Assembly (NCBI GenBank): GCA_018823045.1
Contig: JAHJIX010000007.1
Coordinates: 1 to 47,997 of the forward strand
From: Patescibacteria group bacterium
Lineage (GTDB): Bacteria > Patescibacteriota > Patescibacteriia > Magasanikbacterales > UBA922
Reading direction: 5' to 3'
DNA: 47,997 nucleotides
This document shows, piece by piece, positions 19,709-27,446 of this stretch; within the stretch, counting starts at the first letter, position 1, and each line of letters starts with the position of its first letter. A program made the position numbers and the translations under genes. The notes under the pieces were generated by a model. It had not been told where the DNA came from. It searched no databases and was given only the letters and a program-made list of their open reading frames with translations.

Positions 19709-22700
19709 ATGCCCAAAAAAATATTCTCATCCATCATTATAATTATGATGTTGATCGTGCAACTGATTCCATTTGCACCAGTGTATTCTTATTCAGTTCC
19801 TGCAAAAGTAGGAAGTAGTGTAGAACCGTATACAAATGTTGCTTCCTCTGCGATTCCAGTATCAGAGCCTGTATCTGTATCCATAAAAGATACAGGGGCA
19901 CAAGATTTTACATTCAAAAAAACAAAGTCAACTTCAAATAAAGTTACAGTCAATCGTGTAGATCTCTATGAAGAATCAGAAAAAAACATACCGTTGAAAC
20001 AACAAAAAAATACAAGTAATTTTATTATTGAATATTATGATGAAATTGGAGATTATCCGATAGATTCAGCGTTATATTATATAAGTCAATCACAAAATGA
20101 TGACGGTAGTTTTGGTGATGTTAATACATTTAAATACACAACAGAAGTAATGGATATGCTTGCTGCACTTGGGCGAGGTGATAATCTACAGTATCAAGAT
20201 GCATTAACATATGTTTTAAATACAGAACCAAAAGATAATATTGATATCGCAAGAAAAGCAAGAATACAAAAAGAACATGGTCAACAAGAAGAAGTATATT
20301 TAGGAACGTTAGCTCTGTTAGATGATGATATTAATGCAGATGGTGGTTACGGGTTTAAAGAAAACCATGCTAGTGATATTATGACAAGTTTGGAGGTATT
20401 TAATGCAAGCATGAGAATTGGAACAATAAATACAAAAGTATTTCAATATGTTGATAATCAGATTCCTAGTTCAGGTAATTTTTCTGGAACAACATTTGGT
20501 AGTGTGCCAACGTATACTGATTTAGTTCAAGCAATTATGTTATTAAAGCCATTTAAAGATCTTATTGTTCAATATACATATACAAGTGGAGAAGAAAGAC
20601 AGGTGGCAATTCAAGAAAAGATTAATATATTATTGGCAGAATTACAGAATAGATATAGTGAACAAGAAGGATTTATGTCTGGTAATCCTTCTTTATTAGA
20701 TTTAGCACAAATTATATATGTATTTGAAGAAATGGGAGTGCTTCCCGATGTGCTAGATGAATGGCGTTTATATATTGAACAAGCACAACGATTTGATGGA
20801 AGTATACTTGGAAAATCATGGGAGACGTTGTATGCATGTTATGCACTCCGACAAACAGATCTTATTGTGAGAAATATAGGGACATTAGGTGATGTGCAAA
20901 CGCGTGGAGAGATGAGTATCACATTTGAGTTGAAGAATTATGGTTTTAAAACAATAGATGATGCACATATACGTTTTTTCTTTGATGGGTATAATCCTAA
21001 TTATACATTTTCTTTTACAGATCAAGATTTTGTGATGCCACCAGGTTCTGTTGCACAGGTAGAAATTGCATTGAGTGCACAACAAACGGGTATGTTTTTA
21101 GGAGACACAAAAGTACAATTATTTGCAGATGTTGCATATGATAGAAATTATGATAATAATTGGGTATCTCAAGTCATTCACTTTGTCGCAAATACAAATG
21201 GTGAGCCAGCATTACCATTATATTCGGTTGCATATAAATCAGATGTAGATATTGATGGATTGGTGACTGCACAATTTATTTGGGAAGAACGAGAAGATGC
21301 AAACAGAGGAGGGTATGTACTGCTTTATCGTACACCAGGAGCAACAGATTGGGGGTATATTGTGTTAGGGCAAGATGTTGTAGATTCTGCCGCACTAAAA
21401 GGTTTCCCAGAAGATAGTACATATGAATTAGCGGTGTCTGTGCATGATGGATCGTCTATTTATCTGCCAGTAACATACGATACCGTTACGTTAAGCACGG
21501 ATGATAGCCTTTATAAAGGGGGAATGAGTGGACAAATATTAATCGATGGAGAATATCCTTCAGATATACAAATTGGTGGATATATATATGGGACTACTTC
21601 TCAGGAAGATGGGCAGTATAGTATTTCAAATTTACCAAATGGGGGAAATATTGCAACAGTATTTACACCAGAATATGAACCAATTTATACCAAATATCAA
21701 ATCGAGTCCAATAATATAACAGAAAATGTATTATTGTACAGTCATTTAAAAGAAGATGCGATAAGACCAGAAGTAAATAGTATAGATATTTCATTAATAG
21801 ATGGACAAGTATATACGAATACTTCAGTAAACATTGATATAACAGGAAGTGATAATATTGCCATTGATTATTTTGACTTATATTATTTTGATCCTATTGA
21901 ATCATACTGGGCATATATGGGGAGTCAAGATGCTGAAACAAATACAACAACATTTAGTTGGTATGTTTCTGAATCTATTGTTGGGAGTGGGTATAAGATA
22001 AAGGCGCATGCTGTAGATTATCGTGGGAATATTTCTGAGAGTCTTGAATCGGTCGTATTTGATATTGTTAATCAACCATTAGGAAGTGTACAAGGAATTA
22101 ACGTAGAGAGTGTTAATAATGGTGTATTAGTTACATGGAATAGTACAGTGATTCCAAACAATTTTGTTGGGTATAATGTATATAAAAGTCCTTCTGAAGT
22201 CGATATTACAACGCTGGAACCAATTGCCACTGTATTTGATGCACAACGGGATTATTTTAGAGATGTCACTGAAGGAAGTCAGGGGTATTATTATACCGTC
22301 ATATTTTTAAATGATGAAGGAGAAGAAAGTGCTGAATATACCTGGGTTGGTCCTGTTATTCCAGGTGCAAAGATTATAAATATCGTTGGTGATGGAGATA
22401 TGGAACAAGAAGAAAATACTTGGAGGCGTTGGGGTATGCCAATAAGTTGGGATAAAACAATTGATGATAGTTATAGTGGTGTCTATTCGACGTATTTGAA
22501 TGCACAAGAAGGACATGCTGGGATTCAGCAATTAGATATTCCTGTAGAAGCTGGAAAATCATATATATTTTCTTTTAGATATAAACATGATGCAGGAGAA
22601 GTGTATCCAATACTTGGAATACAAAATTCAAATGGAGATTTTGAACAGAGAAGAGATGTATTAACAAGTACCGGAGATTCTTGGGGGTATTATGAACGTA

Positions 22701-23764
22701 AATTTATTGTTCCAAGTGATTTTGTTGAAGATTTTCGTGTGCGTATTAGTGTATTATATGGTCAGGTACATATTGATGATATTGTAATTACAGAAGTTGA
22801 ATCTTTGCCAATTATTCGAGATGGTGATTTTGAATTAGATACTCTTGATTCTTGGAAGGGTTGGGGAGGAAATACAAATTGGAAAAAGGTCACAAGTACT
22901 GTATCTTCTGGTATTCAAGCGCTTCAAATAGGTTCTGCGGATAGAGTTGGTGGTGGAGTAACGCAAAATTATATTCCATTTGAACTAGGGCATAATTATG
23001 ATTGTTCATTTGATTATAATGTGGTTAATGGCGTGTTATATAATACTATTGGTGATTCAAGTGCTAATAGAGATATAGAAGGATTGTCGATATATTTTAG
23101 AAATACACAAGGAGAATGGAGGACATATCATAGAACTATTTCTGGTGATGTGTTTCAAACGGCCAATTCAATTATGAGATTTAGTACTAGAAATGGAATG
23201 GCATATATTGATAATGTGAGTTGCACGGTTATTGATGAGCAATATTTGATTTTTGATGCTAATATGGAAGAAAATGGATTAGCAAGTTGGGAGAATTATG
23301 CAAACTCATTAACAATAGAAAAAGTGACAGATGATATACATGAAGGTGAACAGGCACTTCATGTGGTAACGGAATTTAGTGACTCATATATTTTGGGTGG
23401 TATACAATATAGAAATATTTCTGTTGAAGCTGGAAAAACATATACGGTATCATTTTTCTATAAGACAAATGGTTCTATTGTGCCACGTCTTGGTATAAAT
23501 ACTTCTAATGATGATTTTGAATTAAGTGAAATGAATATTCCTGAGTTACAGGCAAATGCAGAATGGCAAGAATATAGCAGAACATTTACTGTTCCAGAAG
23601 ACTTTGACGGAGATTTTCGTTTTGTGCTTCGTTTACAAAATTGGTATATTGACGGAACAGAACAAATAGAATATGAAGGGCAATTCTATGAAGCACCACA
23701 TCATGAATTTGTAGGTAACGGAGAGATGTGGATTGATAATGTTGATTTAGTAGAAGTATTGTAG
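19709..23764 (+). CDS. Large multi-domain surface protein (prenyltransferase/cyclase-like repeats, CARDB-like, carboxypeptidase-regulatory-like, FN3, three carbohydrate-binding-like modules)
   Basis: Signal peptide; 'YYISQSQNDDGSFGD' repeats; 'SGQILIDGEYPSDIQIGGYIYGTTSQEDGQYSISNLPNG'; FN3 'SVQGINVESVNNGVLVTWNST...YNVYKS'; three 'GDGDME.../RDGDFE.../FDANMEENG' modules ending 'IDDIVI/IDNVSC/IDNVDL'. Confidence 0.75.
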   Translation: MPKKIFSSIIIIMMLIVQLIPFAPVYSYSVPAKVGSSVEPYTNVASSAIPVSEPVSVSIKDTGAQDFTFKKTKSTSNKVTVNRVDLYEESEKNIPLKQQKNTSNFIIEYYDEIGDYPIDSALYYISQSQNDDGSFGDVNTFKYTTEVMDMLAALGRGDNLQYQDALTYVLNTEPKDNIDIARKARIQKEHGQQEEVYLGTLALLDDDINADGGYGFKENHASDIMTSLEVFNASMRIGTINTKVFQYVDNQIPSSGNFSGTTFGSVPTYTDLVQAIMLLKPFKDLIVQYTYTSGEERQVAIQEKINILLAELQNRYSEQEGFMSGNPSLLDLAQIIYVFEEMGVLPDVLDEWRLYIEQAQRFDGSILGKSWETLYACYALRQTDLIVRNIGTLGDVQTRGEMSITFELKNYGFKTIDDAHIRFFFDGYNPNYTFSFTDQDFVMPPGSVAQVEIALSAQQTGMFLGDTKVQLFADVAYDRNYDNNWVSQVIHFVANTNGEPALPLYSVAYKSDVDIDGLVTAQFIWEEREDANRGGYVLLYRTPGATDWGYIVLGQDVVDSAALKGFPEDSTYELAVSVHDGSSIYLPVTYDTVTLSTDDSLYKGGMSGQILIDGEYPSDIQIGGYIYGTTSQEDGQYSISNLPNGGNIATVFTPEYEPIYTKYQIESNNITENVLLYSHLKEDAIRPEVNSIDISLIDGQVYTNTSVNIDITGSDNIAIDYFDLYYFDPIESYWAYMGSQDAETNTTTFSWYVSESIVGSGYKIKAHAVDYRGNISESLESVVFDIVNQPLGSVQGINVESVNNGVLVTWNSTVIPNNFVGYNVYKSPSEVDITTLEPIATVFDAQRDYFRDVTEGSQGYYYTVIFLNDEGEESAEYTWVGPVIPGAKIINIVGDGDMEQEENTWRRWGMPISWDKTIDDSYSGVYSTYLNAQEGHAGIQQLDIPVEAGKSYIFSFRYKHDAGEVYPILGIQNSNGDFEQRRDVLTSTGDSWGYYERKFIVPSDFVEDFRVRISVLYGQVHIDDIVITEVESLPIIRDGDFELDTLDSWKGWGGNTNWKKVTSTVSSGIQALQIGSADRVGGGVTQNYIPFELGHNYDCSFDYNVVNGVLYNTIGDSSANRDIEGLSIYFRNTQGEWRTYHRTISGDVFQTANSIMRFSTRNGMAYIDNVSCTVIDEQYLIFDANMEENGLASWENYANSLTIEKVTDDIHEGEQALHVVTEFSDSYILGGIQYRNISVEAGKTYTVSFFYKTNGSIVPRLGINTSNDDFELSEMNIPELQANAEWQEYSRTFTVPEDFDGDFRFVLRLQNWYIDGTEQIEYEGQFYEAPHHEFVGNGEMWIDNVDLVEVL

Positions 23765-23788
23765 TATTATTAAAAATAACATTTTGTG

Positions 23789-23820
23789 AAAAAGAAAGTT
23801 TATTTTGAGCTTTCTTTTTT
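23789..23820 (+). terminator. Rho-independent terminator after the surface-protein gene
   Basis: aaaaagaaag ... ctttcttttt with T tract. Confidence 0.8.
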
Positions 23821-23869
23821 ATTATTATATGTATATTTGTCGTTAGACGTATGCGTGCTATAAAACATA

Positions 23870-23898
23870 TTGTGGATAGAATGTAATCATGGTATACT
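23870..23898 (+). promoter_or_regulatory. Putative promoter
   Basis: TTGTGG-17 bp-TATACT upstream of ATG 23931. Confidence 0.45.
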
Positions 23899-23930
23899 AA
23901 AGAAGAATTTACGCAATTATTATATTTTGT

Positions 23931-24653
23931 ATGCCCAAACATCATCACACCATGAATGTTGCTTTGCTCATGTTGATTGTCGCCATATTTGTTGGAGGTG
24001 TTGTCTTTTTTTGGCAAACAAAAATACAGCGTTCTTTAGAAAATTCAGTTGACAAGTTGTCTACTGAGCTGATGAAAACGCAAGAAGAGCGTGCTGATTC
24101 ACAATCTCATATTCAGACGTTTGAAGTGGGTAAAAAAACAGCAGAGCAAGAGCAGAAACAATTGCAAGCTGAACTAGAAGCAGCAGAAATGAAATTATTG
24201 CATACACAATTTAATTTAGCTATGCATGAAAAGCACATTAAACCGCCATTTTTTTATTATAAAGATCTAGGTATCTTTGTGTTTCTTGATACTCTTGAGC
24301 AAGAGGGAGAATGGTATGATGTGTTGTTTCAATATGATCCACAAGAAGATGAAAATTTCAAAGAAAAAAAAGAAGTTGATGTGTTTCGTGTAGCAACAAT
24401 GCTTCATAGAGAGTTGGTAACAGAAGAGCGTGAGATGCGTTTGTTAGGGCAAGAAGATGCAAAAGTAGTTTATGCTTTTATTGATACAGAATCATCTGTG
24501 ACAGATGATTGTATGCCGTTATGGACACGAGATGAGTTGTGGAGTATTGATCTAAATCAAGAAGAAATAACAGCAGAATTGTATATTGCACCAAGAGAAG
24601 AGGTTCAAAAAGAGACTCAACGTTTAGCGGCTTGTGCGGTTGATGAAGAATAG
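23931..24653 (+). CDS. Membrane-anchored coiled-coil protein, hypothetical
   Basis: N-terminal TM 'VALLMLIVAIFVGGVVFFW' then an E/Q/K-rich coiled coil. Confidence 0.7.
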   Translation: MPKHHHTMNVALLMLIVAIFVGGVVFFWQTKIQRSLENSVDKLSTELMKTQEERADSQSHIQTFEVGKKTAEQEQKQLQAELEAAEMKLLHTQFNLAMHEKHIKPPFFYYKDLGIFVFLDTLEQEGEWYDVLFQYDPQEDENFKEKKEVDVFRVATMLHRELVTEEREMRLLGQEDAKVVYAFIDTESSVTDDCMPLWTRDELWSIDLNQEEITAELYIAPREEVQKETQRLAACAVDEE

Positions 24654-24676
24654 AATTATACTAAAATAAGAAAAAT

Positions 24677-24710
24677 AAAAGAGTGTGTTTGTTGACAAAT
24701 ACACTCTTTT
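24677..24710 (+). terminator. Hairpin terminator
   Basis: aaaagagtgt ... acactctttt; short T run. Confidence 0.55.
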
Positions 24711-24772
24711 GGTATATATTTACAATTAATCCCAGCAATCAAGCTTGGGATGTCACAGGCAAAGGACTCATA

Positions 24773-24970
24773 ATGTTTAGAGAAGAATTAATTACTCTCT
24801 TCGTTCATTTGTTGGGCAGGGGCATTTTTTTCTCTGTAGGTTATGGACCTACTCGTACTAGTGATACTATTAATATCGAAGTGCGTTGGACAGATCCTGT
24901 TCATGGAGAAGAAATAAGACAAATTATTTCTACTCTGGGATTACCAAAAATAAATATACTAGACAATTAG
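24773..24970 (+). CDS. Small hypothetical protein (65 aa)
   Basis: ORF MFREELITLFVHLLGRGIFFSVGYGPTRTSDTINIEVRWTDPVHGEEI...; start inferred downstream of the terminator hairpin. Confidence 0.4.
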   Translation: MFREELITLFVHLLGRGIFFSVGYGPTRTSDTINIEVRWTDPVHGEEIRQIISTLGLPKINILDN

Positions 24971-25037
24971 TAGGTACAGAAGTGACAAGAGAAGGTAGTC
25001 CTTTTTAAGAAGACGTCCTTCTTCCACTCCTTTCCTA

Positions 25038-25090
25038 GAGCTACCCGCTTGTACTGTCTCTTCTGCGAGATAAAGTGCACCGGGTAGCTC
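25038..25090. other. Structured element: 10-bp stem enclosing a nested hairpin, upstream of mraZ
   Basis: gagctacccg (25038-25047) / cgggtagctc (25081-25090); inner tctc-ttctgc-gaga. Confidence 0.5.
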
Positions 25091-25202
25091 AAATCCCCCC
25101 ATTTTTTAAGACATGTTAAACGGTCTTTTTTTATTTGTTTACATGTATTTCTGTGGATAATTATCTCTTTATGATTGTAAATGTTAGCAAAGTGTTGTAA
25201 AC

Positions 25203-25227
25203 TGGAAGTAAGTGGGGAATTGTGGGG
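25203..25227 (+). promoter_or_regulatory. MraZ operator repeats
   Basis: TGGAA-gtaag-TGGGG-aattg-TGGGG: three 10-bp-spaced TGGNN repeats upstream of mraZ, as expected for MraZ autoregulation. Confidence 0.75.
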
Positions 25228-25286
25228 AAAAAATAAATGTCGTGCTTGTCTGTTTATTTTTCCCCATTCTCACTTGATCACTACAT

Positions 25287-25718
25287 ATGTTTATTGGTGA
25301 ATACAAACACAATTTAGATGAAAAAGGACGAATAGCAATCCCAAAAAAGTTTCGAGTTGCATTAGCACAAGGTGCTGTGGTTACCCGTGGACTTGATGAT
25401 TGTTTGTTTTTGTACACGATTGAAGAATGGCAAGTCCTTGCTGAAAAACTAGCAGGCCTTCCTTTTTCTCAAGCAAATACACGGGCTTTTGCACGGCTCA
25501 TGCTTGCCGGAGCCATGGAAGTTGCGCTTGATAAACAAGGGCGCATCGTGTTGCCAGAGTATTTACGAACATATGCAACACTCCAAAAAGAGGCTACTGT
25601 TGTAGGCCTCTATAATCGATTAGAAATTTGGGATCACGCTGTATGGGGTGAATATACAAAACAAACAGAAGTAGCGCGAAATGAAATAGCGGAGCAATTA
25701 AGCGAATTAGGAATTTAG
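25287..25718 (+). CDS. mraZ: Transcriptional regulator MraZ
   Basis: MFIGEYKHNLDEKGRIAIPKKFR ... MEVALDKQGRIVLPEYLRTYA: duplicated DKKGR(I/V)xxP motif. Confidence 0.96.
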   Translation: MFIGEYKHNLDEKGRIAIPKKFRVALAQGAVVTRGLDDCLFLYTIEEWQVLAEKLAGLPFSQANTRAFARLMLAGAMEVALDKQGRIVLPEYLRTYATLQKEATVVGLYNRLEIWDHAVWGEYTKQTEVARNEIAEQLSELGI

Positions 25719-25729
25719 TAACGATTTTT

Positions 25730-26635
25730 ATGCGACATATACCGGTATTACTTGAAGAAGTGATTGAGTACTTAGATATACATGCAGGAGACACAATTAT
25801 TGATTGTACCTTAGGTGATGCTGGGCATACAGAGGCTATTCTCGCTAAGAATGGGCCATATGGCAAAGTAATTGGTATTGATGCAGATGCAGAAGCACTG
25901 CTTCGGGCAAAACAATTTTTGTATGCATTTGAAGGGCGAGTAGAATTTGTGCGAGATAATTTTGTTCATTTGAAAAATATTGTTACCGAGCATGCACCAG
26001 ATGGTGTGCAGGGAATACTTATGGATTTTGGGTGGTCAACTCCACAGTTTGAAGATCGTGGAAGAGGCTTTAGTTTTACCAAATCAGATGAGCCACTTGA
26101 TATGCGATATGGGAAGCAAGTGAGTGATAGAACCGCCGAAGAAATATTGATGCAGGAAGATCTTGATACATTGCATGATATATTTGCAACGTATGGAGAA
26201 GAAAAATTTGCGAAAGATATTGCACAAGAAATTATCGCTGTTCGTAAAACAAAAGATATACAAAAGGTAAAGGATTTTGTTGATATTATTTTAACTGTAT
26301 ATCGACAGAAGTTAAAAACAGATAAAGATATCCCGTGGATTGGTGGACTTCATCCAGCAACAAAAGTGTTTCAAGCATTAAGAATTGCGGTAAATAAAGA
26401 ACTTGATGTGATTAAATCAGTATTACCTGACGCTATTGATGCGTTAGCTCCAGGTGGACGTTTAGCGGTCATCTCATTTCATTCATTGGAAGATCGCATT
26501 GTAAAGCATATATTTAAATCAGAACAATCACGTATAAAAATCATTACCAAAAAACCTGTGATAGCAACTGAGCAAGGTGTACGAGAAAATCCACGTGCGC
26601 GTAGTGCAAAATTACGAGTTATAGAAAAAATATGA
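25730..26635 (+). CDS. rsmH: 16S rRNA (cytosine(1402)-N(4))-methyltransferase RsmH
   Basis: MRHIPVLLEEVIEYLDIHAGDTIIDCTLGDAGHTEAIL ... DFGWSTPQFEDRGRGFSF ... PGGRLAVISFHSLEDRIVK. Confidence 0.97.
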   Translation: MRHIPVLLEEVIEYLDIHAGDTIIDCTLGDAGHTEAILAKNGPYGKVIGIDADAEALLRAKQFLYAFEGRVEFVRDNFVHLKNIVTEHAPDGVQGILMDFGWSTPQFEDRGRGFSFTKSDEPLDMRYGKQVSDRTAEEILMQEDLDTLHDIFATYGEEKFAKDIAQEIIAVRKTKDIQKVKDFVDIILTVYRQKLKTDKDIPWIGGLHPATKVFQALRIAVNKELDVIKSVLPDAIDALAPGGRLAVISFHSLEDRIVKHIFKSEQSRIKIITKKPVIATEQGVRENPRARSAKLRVIEKI

Positions 26636-26967
26636 AACGTCAATCTCTGACAATTAGAGAGCAAAAACAAGCATTAAAACGTTTGTTTGTCAGTACCACT
26701 TTTCGTGTGATTCTTTTGGGCGCAATGATATTTGTATTGGTACTTGATGTGATGCAGACATCTGTGGTATCAACGAAAGGATATGATATTAGTTTGTATG
26801 AGCGAAAAATTGAACAACTTGAGCATGAGCATCGTCGTTTGCAAGTACAAATTGCAGAGTATCGTTCTATGAAAAGTATTCAAGAAAGACTGGCGAGTTT
26901 AGAGTTAGTTTCAGCAGACATGCCAGAGTATGTGATTTTAGTTGGAAGTACTGTTGCATCAAGATAG
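26632..26967 (+). CDS. FtsL-like cell-division protein
   Basis: Single TM then a short coiled coil 'YERKIEQLEHEHRRLQVQIAEYRSMKSIQERLASLELV'; position after rsmH. Confidence 0.65.
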   Translation: MKRQSLTIREQKQALKRLFVSTTFRVILLGAMIFVLVLDVMQTSVVSTKGYDISLYERKIEQLEHEHRRLQVQIAEYRSMKSIQERLASLELVSADMPEYVILVGSTVASR

Positions 26968-27071
26968 TGTCTATATCTTTTTATGTATAAAGCAGAACAT
27001 GCTTTATTTTTTTATATATTATTCTCATACTTTTTATGGTATACTATTCATATAGATCAACATAATATTGT

Positions 27072-27446
27072 ATGGGGCTTGTCATTTTTTCACGTTTACT
27101 CGTCGTTGCTTTTTTAGATATAGTATATGTTCCGTTGTGGTGGTATACACGCGGATTTTTGCGTGTCTGGAATTTTTTTATTTCTTTATGTTCTTACGGA
27201 AATCAAAATTTTGCTCCATTTGTTTGGATAAAGAATTTATTTGTTCCAATGTATGGTCAATATGATATTCAGGGGAGATTGGTCAGTTTTTTTATGCGGG
27301 TGATGAATAGTATTATTCGTTTATTTTTATTAGGTATTTGGATAGTATTAAGTGTTATTCCACTTATACTTTGGTGTGTATTTCCGCTTATTATTTCTTA
27401 TTTATTTTTTCGTTCATTTACTTTAGGGAGTTTCTATGGAAGATAA
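27072..27446 (+). CDS. Multi-pass membrane protein, hypothetical
   Basis: Several hydrophobic segments; overlaps the start of the Clp-like gene. Confidence 0.6.
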   Translation: MGLVIFSRLLVVAFLDIVYVPLWWYTRGFLRVWNFFISLCSYGNQNFAPFVWIKNLFVPMYGQYDIQGRLVSFFMRVMNSIIRLFLLGIWIVLSVIPLILWCVFPLIISYLFFRSFTLGSFYGR

